Below are positions 36,816 through 45,929 of a stretch of 51,596 nucleotides of DNA, piece after piece. The notes under the pieces are model-generated. The model saw nothing but the letters and a program-made list of their open reading frames with translations, did not search any database and had not been told where the DNA came from. Source of the stretch: Methylococcus sp. (GTDB lineage: Bacteria > Pseudomonadota > Gammaproteobacteria > Methylococcales > Methylococcaceae); the NCBI GenBank assembly GCA_007280285.1, contig QYQA01000079.1, positions 1-51,596 on the forward strand, written 5' to 3'. The first letter of the stretch is position 1. Each line of letters begins with the position of its first letter. A program made the translations under genes and the position numbers.

Positions 36816-38624
36816 ACCCATGAAGGGACGCGGATTAAAATCAAAGTCCCTTCGAGCCGGCTCATTGTCAAAGCACATATCCAGATTGACCCGTGTCGCC
36901 ATCTCGGTATTGAGATGGCGATATTTCGGGATGATGGATGCCAGGATAATGATGACCTGAAGGAGCGGTAACGGGATATCCACCATCAACGCTCGCTGGC
37001 CAAGACAAAGCCCAATCCTTTCCACCATCTCTCGGTAGGCGAGGGTCTCACTACCGGAGAGATTGTAGGCCTTGTCAAACGCCGCTGGTTCATCAATCAC
37101 CTTCGACGCGGCCATGGCCAAATCCTCCGCATGGACCGGCTGGCGCTTGCCAACGGCCCCGTTCACCAGCGGGAAAAACCCAAATCGTTTTATGAAAGCG
37201 GCAATGGTCGTGACATTCTTGTCGCGGCCCAGATGATAAACGAGGGTTGGCCTGAAAATAGTCCACCGCATCCCATGCTTCAGGCCAAGTAACGCGATCT
37301 GTGATTCTGCATCCTCCAGTCCTTTGACGAGATTTCTCTCTGATTCCAGGGCCGAATTGGCTTTGGTAAAGAGGCTTGTTGACCCAAATCCGATGACTCG
37401 TTTAGGACCCTCATCGCCCAATCGACGCAGAATCAGTGGCAGGCCCGCAAGAGGCGCCAGATGAATCAGCACATCAGCGCCGCGGATCACTTCAGGAAGA
37501 TCCGAAGAAATATCAGCATGGTGCCAAAAGATCCCAGCGCTTCTGCCGTAATCCGGCGGTCTTCGACTCACCGCATGAACCTCATCATTCTGGTGGAGGA
37601 GGATCGGTAGGAGGTAATCTCCAATCAAACTGGTGGCCCCTGTGACCACGACCCGTCGAGGTTTGGTATCGCTCTTTTCAGGGTGCACCAGATGCAACTG
37701 CGCCACCATTTGAAGCGCCAGATCGCGGGGCGCTCGCCCCTTGAATACCCCCATGTTAGACAACACATGGGCCATCGTTCGATAGAGGAAACGACCAAAG
37801 ATTCCGGGCATGATGATGGGATAAAGCCGCAGACTTTTGAAGTCCCTAAAGAACTTGATGAAAAAGCGCGCCATCCCAAGATGCTTATGATATTCAACAC
37901 TGATCGGCCTTGATGCAGTACAAACGCCGCCCACATGCACAATTTCAACCCGCGGCTCAAACAGCACCTTCCATCCAGCACGCTTAAAACGAAGGCACCA
38001 ATCGAGATCCTCAAAATGCATGAAATACCCTTCGTCCATAAGGCCGACCTTATCAAGGGCACTTCTCCGGACCAGCATAAACGCCCCGGAGATGGCCTCG
38101 ATCGTGACGGGACGCTCGGGGACGGGAAGACCCACATGAAGATAAGCCGTAGCCTTGCCTTGAGCGAACCGAGTACCCTCAAGGGCGAGGATCTGCACAA
38201 AAGTGCGCCAGGGCGTTGGGATATTTCGCCGGCAACCCGGCTGCTCGCTGCCATCGGGATTTCGGATCATGCAGCCGGCCATACCGACCGAAGGGTCCTC
38301 GTCAAAAAGCCTCAGCATCTGCTCTAGCGTCGTCGGCTTGATAATGCAGTCCGGATTAAGGAACAGCACAAAGCTCGAACGAGTTTGCCTAAAAGCCCGA
38401 TTATTGGCTTTGGCAAAACCAAGATTATTCGGATTCTCGATGATCGTCAGCCGAGGATCATTACCGTGCAGCATCCGGAGCTCGATCAGGCTGGCGTCCT
38501 TGGACGCATTGTCTGAAACAAATACTTCAACAGGAACGGTTGATTCAAGCACGGAAAGGACACACTCGGCGAGGAGTGGGCCCCCGTTAAAGTTGACGAT
38601 AACGACGGATACGGATTGCTTCAT
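36810..38624 (-). CDS. Fusion of family 2 glycosyltransferase and NAD(P)-binding SDR/epimerase
   Basis: A 604-residue two-domain protein. Residues about 1-260 are a GT2/rhamnosyltransferase-like domain: [36 protein letters not shown] (the DxD-like site) and [17 protein letters not shown] linker with basic and hydrophobic stretches follows. From about residue 322 a Rossmann SDR starts with [17 protein letters not shown] and includes [21 protein letters not shown] and [10 protein letters not shown]. No YxxxK catalytic pair is evident, so the second domain may be an atypical epimerase or reductase. It probably acts on a nucleotide sugar or undecaprenyl-linked glycan. It is 33 bases after mpl on the same strand. 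Confidence 0.85.
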   Translation of the reverse strand: MKQSVSVVIVNFNGGPLLAECVLSVLESTVPVEVFVSDNASKDASLIELRMLHGNDPRLTIIENPNNLGFAKANNRAFRQTRSSFVLFLNPDCIIKPTTLEQMLRLFDEDPSVGMAGCMIRNPDGSEQPGCRRNIPTPWRTFVQILALEGTRFAQGKATAYLHVGLPVPERPVTIEAISGAFMLVRRSALDKVGLMDEGYFMHFEDLDWCLRFKRAGWKVLFEPRVEIVHVGGVCTASRPISVEYHKHLGMARFFIKFFRDFKSLRLYPIIMPGIFGRFLYRTMAHVLSNMGVFKGRAPRDLALQMVAQLHLVHPEKSDTKPRRVVVTGATSLIGDYLLPILLHQNDEVHAVSRRPPDYGRSAGIFWHHADISSDLPEVIRGADVLIHLAPLAGLPLILRRLGDEGPKRVIGFGSTSLFTKANSALESERNLVKGLEDAESQIALLGLKHGMRWTIFRPTLVYHLGRDKNVTTIAAFIKRFGFFPLVNGAVGKRQPVHAEDLAMAASKVIDEPAAFDKAYNLSGSETLAYREMVERIGLCLGQRALMVDIPLPLLQVIIILASIIPKYRHLNTEMATRVNLDMCFDNEPARRDFDFNPRPFMGS

Positions 38625-38657
38625 AGGTGGCAGGTCCCTCCAGGCAGTGCTTAAGGG

Positions 38658-40025
38658 TTAGGCGAAGGATCTTTCGCGGAGGGCCGCTTCAAGCTTGTTA
38701 TGAATATTATCAAAGCCGCCATTGCTCATCATGAGGATGTGATCCCCAGGCAGCGCAAGGTCTCTAAGGGCCAACACCAGGTCATCAATCGATGTGAACA
38801 CCTCGGCATTGGGAAGATCTGCCTCGAGGCTCCAGTCAAGTCCTGGGGGCTGAAAAACCATGGCGAGGTCAGCCGCGATCAGGGCATCACCCAGCGTGCT
38901 CCGATGAACCCCCATCCGCATCGTATTTGACCGTGGCTCAAGGACCGCAATAATGCGGGCATCGCCGACGCGAGCCCGAAGCCCTTCAAGGGTTGTCGTA
39001 ATTGCGGTGGGATGATGGGCAAAATCATCGTAAAGGGTAATCTCTGAAAGGCTAGCCCTCACCTCCATCCGACGCTTCACATTCTTGAATTTGGATAAGG
39101 CCTCGGCGCCCCGTTCTGGGAAAACCCCGGCATGATGCGCGGCTGCAATCGCCGCCAAGCCATTATGAACATTGTGGAGGCCGATCAGATTCCAACTAAC
39201 ACGGCCAGCGGGCTGGCCATCATGAATCACCTCAAAACGACTACCATCTTTTTCCAAAAGATGGTACGACCAGGTCGCCACATCGCCGGAACCTTCCTTG
39301 GTGGTATGTTCCACCGGCGTCCAGCAACCCATCTGAAGAACCTCATCCAGCGCAGGCTCGAAGGTCGGCGAAATGATCAGGCCGCGCTCTGGAACTGTCC
39401 TCATGAGGTGATGAAACTGACGCTGAATGGCGGGAAGATCCGGGAAGATATCCGCATGATCGAATTCGAGATTATTGAGGATCAAGGTTCGCGGCCGGTA
39501 ATGAACGAATTTGGAGCGCTTATCAAAAAAGGCGGTGTCGTATTCATCGGCTTCAACCACAAAAAACTGGCCGCCACCAAGCCGCGCTGAGATCCCAAAG
39601 TCCAAGGGAACGCCACCAATGAGGAATCCAGGCTGAAGGCCTGCATGGTCAAGAATAAAGGTCAGCATGCTGGCGGTCGTGGTCTTGCCATGCGTTCCAG
39701 CGACACCAAGCACCCAGCTGTGTAACAACACTTCGTCATACAGCCACTCGGGGCCAGAGACATAGGGAATACCGAGATTGAGGACCGCTTCAAGCTCGGG
39801 ATTACCCCTTGAAATCGCATTGCCGACCACGACCAGATCAGGCCGCGGATCGAGGTGAGAAGGCAGATAGCCCTTCATGAGAGCAATGCCTTCGGCCTCA
39901 AGCTGGGTGCTCATCGGTGGATAGACGTTCTGGTCAGACCCCGTGACCTGATGCCCTAACTGGCGACCAAGGAGAGCAAGCCCTCCCATGAAGGTGCCAC
40001 AGATTCCCATGATATGGATGTGCAT
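38658..40025 (-). CDS. mpl: UDP-N-acetylmuramate:tripeptide ligase Mpl
   Basis: A 455-residue Mur-ligase-family enzyme of murein recycling. It has MHIHIMGICGTFMGGLALL with the Rossmann N-domain, ATP loop GVAGTHGKTTTASML, NLEFDHADIF, GLHNVHNGLAAI and YDDFAHHPTAI. It joins recovered L-Ala-gamma-D-Glu-meso-DAP to UDP-MurNAc. GGGAG lies 5 bases before the ATG. It is divergent from apaG, with both promoters in the gap of about 155 bases, and heads a two-gene unit with the glycosyltransferase-SDR fusion. Confidence 0.95.
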   Translation of the reverse strand: MHIHIMGICGTFMGGLALLGRQLGHQVTGSDQNVYPPMSTQLEAEGIALMKGYLPSHLDPRPDLVVVGNAISRGNPELEAVLNLGIPYVSGPEWLYDEVLLHSWVLGVAGTHGKTTTASMLTFILDHAGLQPGFLIGGVPLDFGISARLGGGQFFVVEADEYDTAFFDKRSKFVHYRPRTLILNNLEFDHADIFPDLPAIQRQFHHLMRTVPERGLIISPTFEPALDEVLQMGCWTPVEHTTKEGSGDVATWSYHLLEKDGSRFEVIHDGQPAGRVSWNLIGLHNVHNGLAAIAAAHHAGVFPERGAEALSKFKNVKRRMEVRASLSEITLYDDFAHHPTAITTTLEGLRARVGDARIIAVLEPRSNTMRMGVHRSTLGDALIAADLAMVFQPPGLDWSLEADLPNAEVFTSIDDLVLALRDLALPGDHILMMSNGGFDNIHNKLEAALRERSFA

Positions 40026-40181
40026 CGCTACTCCCTGTCTCAGATTCTTGAATTTCTATCCAGCAACCCTCACCTTATGAAGGAGCCAGACCCCCGCCGG
40101 CGAATCGTCTACTGTCGACCCTCGCTAGGGGGTAGACTATACGCCTCAAAGACTGAATATTATCTCAACGCCACACCGATG

Positions 40182-40559
40182 ATGAACGCAAAAAACGCAA
40201 TCAAGATTGATACCCACATCGATTACCTTGAATCGGAGTCTCAACCCGATGCCGGGCGCTATGTGTTTGCCTACACCATCACCATCAGCAATCAGAGCGA
40301 GGAAGCCGCGCGTCTCCTCACAAGACACTGGGTGATCACCGATGCTCACGGCAAAGTTCAGGAAGTTCAGGGGGCTGGCGTGGTGGGTGAGACGCCAAAG
40401 ATTCCACCAGGCCATGCGTTTCGCTACACCAGCGCCGCCATGATTGAGACCCCGGTGGGGACCATGGAGGGTGCTTATCAGATGCGCTCAGAGTCTGGCG
40501 AGATGTTCGACGCCAAAATTCCTGCCTTTACACTGGCCGTCCCCAGAACCCTTCACTGA
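40182..40559 (+). CDS. apaG: ApaG protein
   Basis: A 125-residue beta-sandwich protein, the same length as E. coli ApaG. It has YVFAYTITISNQS, LTRHWVITDAHGKVQEVQG, GVVGETPKIPPGHAFRYTS and GTMEGAYQMRSESG. The function of ApaG is unclear; it binds pyrophosphate or nucleotides and is linked to Ap4A metabolism. The frame is open back to 40014, but the family start is the second of two tandem ATGs (40179 and 40182). It is 8 bases upstream of apaH. Confidence 0.92.
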   Translation: MNAKNAIKIDTHIDYLESESQPDAGRYVFAYTITISNQSEEAARLLTRHWVITDAHGKVQEVQGAGVVGETPKIPPGHAFRYTSAAMIETPVGTMEGAYQMRSESGEMFDAKIPAFTLAVPRTLH

Positions 40560-40567
40560 GACCCGCC

Positions 40568-41404
40568 TTGGCTCGCTATGCGATTGGTGACGTTCAGGGC
40601 TGCCATGATGAACTAGAGGCGCTACTCAGCGCCATTGACTTTGATCCCGCCTTGGATCAAATCTGGTTAACCGGGGATCTCGTTAACCGGGGACCAAAAT
40701 CGCTGGCCACACTGAGGACGCTGAAGGCGCTTGGGCCTGCTGTCATCGCCGTTCTAGGTAACCATGATCTTCACCTCCTGGCGGTCGCCGAAGGCATCTC
40801 AAGGACCAAACACCGGGATACCTTTCGTGATGTGCTCGAGGCCCCGGATCGAGGGGAGCTTCTCAGCTGGCTTCGTCACCTTCCTCTGATGGTCGCTCAA
40901 GAGGGATGGCATCTCGTCCATGCCGGTTTGCCGCCTCAATGGAGCACTGAACATGCTCTCCATCTTGCAAAGGAAGTCGAAACGGTCCTTCAAGGCCCCA
41001 GCTATGAGGATTTTCTCTGGCACATGTATGGGGATCAGCCGGACATGTGGGACGAAGATCTCAAGGGTTTCGATCGCCTTCGTTTTATCACCAACTGCCT
41101 AACACGCCTTCGTTTCTGTTCTCCGGAGGGACGCATTCTTTTGAAAGAAAAAGGGGAGCCGCATCCTCATCGAAAAGATCTCATTCCTTGGTTTATCCAC
41201 CCAGATCGCCAAAGCCAGAATCAGTGGATTCTATTCGGTCACTGGTCAACCCTCGGATTTCATCAGAGCCATCAGACCATCTGCCTTGATACGGGTTGCC
41301 TCTGGGGAGGCTCCCTGACGGCTCTTCACCTCGATGGGTCTTTTGAAACAACCTCGATCGGTTGCCTGAAGGGGGCCTACCAATCACCCGACCTGAGTGA
41401 TTAA
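40568..41404 (+). CDS. apaH: Bis(5'-nucleosyl)-tetraphosphatase, symmetrical (ApaH)
   Basis: A 278-residue calcineurin-fold hydrolase that splits Ap4A into two ADP. Metal-binding motifs are GDVQGCHDELEALL, LTGDLVNRGPKSL, VLGNHDLHLLA and, later, LVHAGLPPQW and FGHWSTLG. It uses a TTG start immediately after apaG (MARYAIGDVQG), with no obvious Shine-Dalgarno, which suggests translational coupling to apaG. It ends about 20 bases before the convergent corA. Confidence 0.95.
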   Translation: MARYAIGDVQGCHDELEALLSAIDFDPALDQIWLTGDLVNRGPKSLATLRTLKALGPAVIAVLGNHDLHLLAVAEGISRTKHRDTFRDVLEAPDRGELLSWLRHLPLMVAQEGWHLVHAGLPPQWSTEHALHLAKEVETVLQGPSYEDFLWHMYGDQPDMWDEDLKGFDRLRFITNCLTRLRFCSPEGRILLKEKGEPHPHRKDLIPWFIHPDRQSQNQWILFGHWSTLGFHQSHQTICLDTGCLWGGSLTALHLDGSFETTSIGCLKGAYQSPDLSD

Positions 41405-41425
41405 ACGCACCGATTCCGCAAAACC

Positions 41426-42391
41426 CTAGAGCCAACTAGAATCTTTGAGGCGCTTGTAGAGAACCCAGCAACCATAGGCCGTTAAGATCAGTGTCAAGGG
41501 ATAACCCAAGGTCCAGTCATATTCGGGCATGTGCTTAAAGTTCATCCCGTACATGCTGAAGACCATCGTTGGAATACCGAGTATCGCACCCCACCCCGCC
41601 AGTCGCTTGACCACCTCATTTTGTCTGACCGTCACCAGGGCGAGATTGACCTGCATGGCATCTGAGAGGGCTTCTCGTAACATCACAGTCGCCCGATTAA
41701 TCCGTTCAACATGATCCTCGATATCCCTGAAATAAGGGTGAAGTTCGGTCGTTGCGATGGTTGGATGAAGGCGCTCCAATTCCGAACAGATGGCAGCAAC
41801 CGGCGCGGCCATATTGTGAAGCTTTGCCACCTCGCGCTTTAGATCATAAAGCCCCTCGATGGAGGGGGCATCCAACTGCGTTTCGAAGATCACTCGCTCT
41901 AATTCATCGAGCTTACTCTGAAGATGCCCAGCAATCACAATGAAGTGGTCCACCAGATAATCGAGGGTCGCATAGAGTGCGAACCCAACGCCATTCTCGA
42001 AGAGTTTTGGCGAATTTTCACAACGAGCCTGGACCCGATCATAACGCGAGGTCCCGCCATGTTGGATCAGAATAAGGAATTTTTGGTTGATAAAGCTATG
42101 GAGCTCTCCCGTGGTGATCACCTCATTGCGCAGACGAGCCGTATGGAGTGCCATGAACAGCGTTTCATCGTAGGCCTCAAGCTTTGGCCGTTGATGGGCA
42201 GAGCTTGCATCCTCGACCGCCAGATCATGGAGCTTGAACTGCTGTTGAATTTTTTTAAGTTGGGCAGGGGTTGGATCCTTAATCGTCAACCAGATAAACG
42301 CACCAGGATCACTCAAGATCGAAGGGATTTGATTAAAACTGATATCCGGTAACCGGCGGGCCTTCTGATAAGCCGTAAAACTCAAGCTCAT
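41426..42391 (-). CDS. corA: Magnesium/cobalt transport protein CorA
   Basis: A 321-residue CorA channel subunit with a large cytoplasmic N-domain and two C-terminal membrane helices. The selectivity motif YGMNF ends the first helix, followed by the periplasmic loop KHMPEYDW. Other marks are FIWLTIKDPTPAQLKKIQ and HDLAVEDASSAHQRPKLEAY. It forms pentamers for Mg2+ uptake and can carry Co2+ and Ni2+. GGAGAGG lies before the ATG. The 830-base region upstream holds no intact large gene. Confidence 0.94.
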   Translation of the reverse strand: MSLSFTAYQKARRLPDISFNQIPSILSDPGAFIWLTIKDPTPAQLKKIQQQFKLHDLAVEDASSAHQRPKLEAYDETLFMALHTARLRNEVITTGELHSFINQKFLILIQHGGTSRYDRVQARCENSPKLFENGVGFALYATLDYLVDHFIVIAGHLQSKLDELERVIFETQLDAPSIEGLYDLKREVAKLHNMAAPVAAICSELERLHPTIATTELHPYFRDIEDHVERINRATVMLREALSDAMQVNLALVTVRQNEVVKRLAGWGAILGIPTMVFSMYGMNFKHMPEYDWTLGYPLTLILTAYGCWVLYKRLKDSSWL

Positions 42392-42480
42392 GACACCTCT
42401 CCATAGCTAAGGAGGTCATCATAATGGAGACCGGCCCCAGGAGTGAAATTAAAACACCTCCATCCACCATGATGAAGCGC

Positions 42481-42990
42481 CTAAAGGGTGCAGGGAATGA
42501 TGCCGTTGACTTTCCTTTGCGCTGTTTTACCCCCCTGGATCCCATTGACGAGGGGAGAGGAGAACATCGAGGGCACCGTCAATATGTCCACTGATGGCGT
42601 CGGTGAGGCCTTTACCGTGACTTTGAGATAGGGTGAATAAATGTGCGTCGTGCCATGAGTTTCTTCAAGGCCTTATTGAACGTCACTTGTTCTACGCCAA
42701 CATCACCCGCGATTGGCGTCCAATCAAACTCCCAGGCCGGGGTGGATGAAACGTGGGGCCTGCGACGCATTCGCAAACGAAGGGCTGACGGTCAAGGTCA
42801 CCACATTGTTGGTCTGAGGATTATTGACCTCGACCAAGAGCTTCAGGGTCTGTCCCGGTGAAAGCGGTGCACTTGATAGGACATCGGGGCAGGACTTCAT
42901 CCTCGCTAAAAGGAGGGCATTAAGTAAGTCGTGGTAGCGGCGTCAATCAGTGATTCAGGATGGTTGTTGGATAAAACCAAGCGCTGAAGC
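42481..42990 (-). pseudogene. Frameshifted remnant of an Ig-like-domain protein
   Basis: No intact gene spans this stretch, but three protein-like pieces follow one another leftward in different frames. The first is SPGQTLKLLVEVNNPQTNNV with VVTLTVSPSFANAS (stop at 42724). The next is EFDWTPIAGDVGVEQVTFN. The last is THIYSPYLKVTVKASPTPSV ending at a stop at 42481. The middle piece resembles the 'F.WTP..G..G...VTF' pattern of putative Ig domains in secreted proteins. A further piece upstream (RLVLSNNHPESLIDAATTTY) seems to belong too. I infer at least three frameshifts in a decaying gene; assembly errors are the alternative. The N-terminal part is missing. Confidence 0.45.
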
Positions 42991-43008
42991 CACTAGATAG
43001 CGCTGCAA

Positions 43009-43146
43009 TCAATCTTTTTTTGACGATTCATCAAGGTCACCGGGTTTCATTCCGAACCAATCGTGAGGGCACCCTAGAGCGATATGCCGCAGCTGGTGTG
43101 AGTGATCAATAGCATAGCGCATCTCCTCGGGAACGATCACATCCAT
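43009..43146 (-). CDS. Possible small protein of 45 residues, unknown
   Basis: A short frame begins with MDVIVPEEMRYAIDHSHQL and continues HIALGCPHDWFGMKPGDLDE. It has AGGGA 6 bases before the ATG and an in-frame TAA just upstream that fixes the start. The composition is protein-like (Pro, Trp, Cys, His in an ordered spacing). I do not recognise a family. It lies in the otherwise gene-poor 42.4-43.2 kb region, next to the pseudogene remnant, so it may be a fragment. A weak hairpin (43165-43182) between it and acnB could end the acnB transcript. Confidence 0.4.
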   Translation of the reverse strand: MDVIVPEEMRYAIDHSHQLRHIALGCPHDWFGMKPGDLDESSKKD

Positions 43147-43221
43147 CGATTATCCCTGCCAAACGAGCCCCAAAAGGGTCTCAAATATCAAAAATTCCCC
43201 CTTCTTTAGATCGGAGGAAAG

Positions 43222-45768
43222 CTAGATATCCTGATAGGCGGGCATCTCGTTGAAGTTAAGGTATCGGTAAGTGTCGTCGGCGACATCAGCAAGCTGGCCC
43301 ATATAATTCATGTATTCGCTATAACTGGGGATTCTCCCCAGCACCGAGCACACCGAAGCCAATTCCGCCGAGGCCAGATAGACATGAGTTCCTGCGCCCA
43401 TCCGGTTGGGAAAGTTGCGGGTTGACGTTGAGATCACGGTCGCTCCATCTTGCGTTCGAGCCTGATTCCCCATGCAAAGCGAACAACCAGGCACTTCGGT
43501 GCGGGCACCTGCCTTACCAAAAATACCGTAATAACCTTCCTCGATCAGTTCCGCTTCATCCATGCGGGTCGGTGGCACCACCCAGAGACGACCCGGCACC
43601 TGCTTGCCAAACTGATCGAGAACCCGCCCTGCCGCCCTAAAGTGGCCGATATTGGTCATACAGGAGCCAAGGAATACTTCATCAATGGCCACCCCGGCGA
43701 CCTCGGAAAGGGGTTTGACATCATCGGGATCATTTGGACAACACAGCAAAGGTTCCTTGATGTCATCAAGATCAATCTCAATGATCTCCCTGTACTCGGC
43801 ATCGGCGTCAGGCTCGAGCAGCGTCGGCGCCAACAGCCAAGCCTCCATCGCCTCTATCCGTCGCTGAAGCGTCCTTAAGTCCCCATATCCCTCGTGGATC
43901 ATCCATTTCAAAAGAACGACATTGGACTTTAGGTATTCAGTCACCGGCGCCTGATGAAGGCGAACGGTACACGCTGCCGCCGAACGCTCCGCTGAGGCAT
44001 CGGCCAACTCAAAAGCCTGCTCAACCTTAAGGTCAGGAAGCCCTTCGATTTCTAGAATCCGTCCATTGAAAACGTTCTTCTTACCTTTTTTTTCAACGGT
44101 CAAAAGCCCACGCTTTAGAGCGGCATAAGGAATCGCGTGAACCAGATCACGGAGCGTGATGCCAGGCTGCAGGGAGCCCTTGAAACGAACCAAAACGGAT
44201 TCTGGCATATCCAGCGGCATCACCCCGGTTGCAGCGGCAAACGCCACCAGCCCTGAACCTGCCGGAAACGAGATGCCAATCGGAAAACGGGTATGGGAAT
44301 CCCCGCCGGTACCAACCGTATCCGGCAGCAACATACGATTGAGCCAGGAATGAATAATGCCATCACCGGGACGCAGCGACACCCCGCCCCGGTTCATGAT
44401 GAAATCTGGAAGACTGTGATGCACTTTGACGTCAACCGGTTTTGGATAGGCTGCCGTATGACAAAACGACTGCATCACCAAATCGGCTGAGAAACCGAGA
44501 CAGGCGAGATCCTTGAGTTCATCGCGGGTCATGGGCCCCGTTGTATCTTGTGAGCCAACGGTCGTCATCCGGGGTTCGCAATAGACCCCCGGACGAACCC
44601 CAGGAAGCCCTGCCGCCTGACCCACCATCTTTTGCGCTAGAGTAAAGCCCTTGAAGCTGTCGGGCGGTAACTGGGGCCTTCTAAAGACATCGGAAGCACC
44701 AAGGCCCAAGGCTTTTCTGGCGCGATCAGTGAGCCCACGCCCAATAATTAAAGGAATGCGGCCACCGGCCTGTACTTCATCGAGAAGCATCTCATTTTTC
44801 AAGCTAAAGTCGGTGATCAGCGCACCGCTGTCATGGTCAAGAATCTGCCCCGCATAGGGTTTGATATCGATCACATCACCGGTCTTCAGACGACTCACAT
44901 CACACTCGATCGGTAATGCCCCTGAATCTTCCATGGTATTGAAGAAAATCGGCGCGATCTTGCCGCCAATACAGACCCCCCCATCCCGTTTATTAGGGAC
45001 ATAGGGAATGTCGTGACCGATATACCAAAGGACCGAATTAGTCGCTGATTTCCGCGACGAACCCGTCCCCACGACATCACCGACAAAAGCGACCTCAAAG
45101 CCCTGTGCCTTGAGCTCTCTGATCTGTGCCTCCGGTTGGTCCACCCCCTCCCGAGGCACCTTGAACATCGCCTTAGCATGAAGCGGAATATCGGGTCGTG
45201 ACCAGGCATCTTGAGCCGGCGAAAGATCATCGGTATTGATTTCTCCAGGCACTTTGAAGACGGTCACCGTGATGGTCTGAGGCACCTTGGGTCGCGCGCT
45301 GAACCAATCTGCAGCGGCCCACGACTCGAGTACCTGCTGAGCTTTCGTGAACCCCTGATCGGCCAACGCCTTGACGTCATGGAAGGCGTCAAAAACAAGG
45401 AGAGTGCGGGACAAACCCTCGACGGCCGCATCTGCGAGCTGCGGATTCTTCAGCGCCTCAATCAGTGGCGCCACGTTATAGCCGCCCAGCATCGTTCCCA
45501 AAAGTTCGACCGCCCGTTTTGGCGTCACCACGGGAGAGGTCACTTCCTCCGCGGCGATGGCCGCCAAAAAGCCGGCCTTGATGTAGGCCGCTTCATCGAC
45601 CCCGGCAGGCACTCGGTGGGTTAAAAGATCGAGAAGGACATCCCCATCAACGAGGGTGGCATCCTGGAGGCGTTCAACCAGACGACTGGTCCACTCAGCA
45701 CTCAGGGGTTCAGGAACAAGTCCCTCCGCGGCTCGGGCGGCCACATGGTTCTGATAGGCTTCAAGCAT
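43222..45768 (-). CDS. acnB: Aconitate hydratase B
   Basis: An 848-residue bifunctional aconitase/2-methylisocitrate dehydratase. The AcnB-specific HEAT-like N-domain comes first, then the swivel domain ([34 protein letters not shown]) and the catalytic domains. Cluster ligands are visible in [16 protein letters not shown] and in [12 protein letters not shown], with the conserved [10 protein letters not shown] after them. It interconverts citrate and isocitrate in the TCA cycle and, as an apoprotein, binds mRNA in E. coli. It is slightly shorter than the 865 residues of E. coli because of a shorter C-terminus (ending NEMPAYQDI). GAGAG lies 10 bases before the ATG. Confidence 0.96.
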   Translation of the reverse strand: MLEAYQNHVAARAAEGLVPEPLSAEWTSRLVERLQDATLVDGDVLLDLLTHRVPAGVDEAAYIKAGFLAAIAAEEVTSPVVTPKRAVELLGTMLGGYNVAPLIEALKNPQLADAAVEGLSRTLLVFDAFHDVKALADQGFTKAQQVLESWAAADWFSARPKVPQTITVTVFKVPGEINTDDLSPAQDAWSRPDIPLHAKAMFKVPREGVDQPEAQIRELKAQGFEVAFVGDVVGTGSSRKSATNSVLWYIGHDIPYVPNKRDGGVCIGGKIAPIFFNTMEDSGALPIECDVSRLKTGDVIDIKPYAGQILDHDSGALITDFSLKNEMLLDEVQAGGRIPLIIGRGLTDRARKALGLGASDVFRRPQLPPDSFKGFTLAQKMVGQAAGLPGVRPGVYCEPRMTTVGSQDTTGPMTRDELKDLACLGFSADLVMQSFCHTAAYPKPVDVKVHHSLPDFIMNRGGVSLRPGDGIIHSWLNRMLLPDTVGTGGDSHTRFPIGISFPAGSGLVAFAAATGVMPLDMPESVLVRFKGSLQPGITLRDLVHAIPYAALKRGLLTVEKKGKKNVFNGRILEIEGLPDLKVEQAFELADASAERSAAACTVRLHQAPVTEYLKSNVVLLKWMIHEGYGDLRTLQRRIEAMEAWLLAPTLLEPDADAEYREIIEIDLDDIKEPLLCCPNDPDDVKPLSEVAGVAIDEVFLGSCMTNIGHFRAAGRVLDQFGKQVPGRLWVVPPTRMDEAELIEEGYYGIFGKAGARTEVPGCSLCMGNQARTQDGATVISTSTRNFPNRMGAGTHVYLASAELASVCSVLGRIPSYSEYMNYMGQLADVADDTYRYLNFNEMPAYQDI

Positions 45769-45929
45769 GGGAAGTTAATCTCTCTAGAACAGATTTCAAT
45801 CAATGACGTTGTCAGGCTCTTGAAGAACCTGACACCTGATCGCCCGCAGAGGCGAGGCATCCACAAGGGTTTTTAAGCAAGAAAAACGCCAAGAAAAAAA
45901 CCCATAGGAAGGGCCTTAAAGCCCAAAAA

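Noticed and set aside
42643-42861. Rightward open frame in the corA-acnB gap
   Set aside because: The opposite strand gives a better protein-like reading as a frameshifted Ig-like gene.
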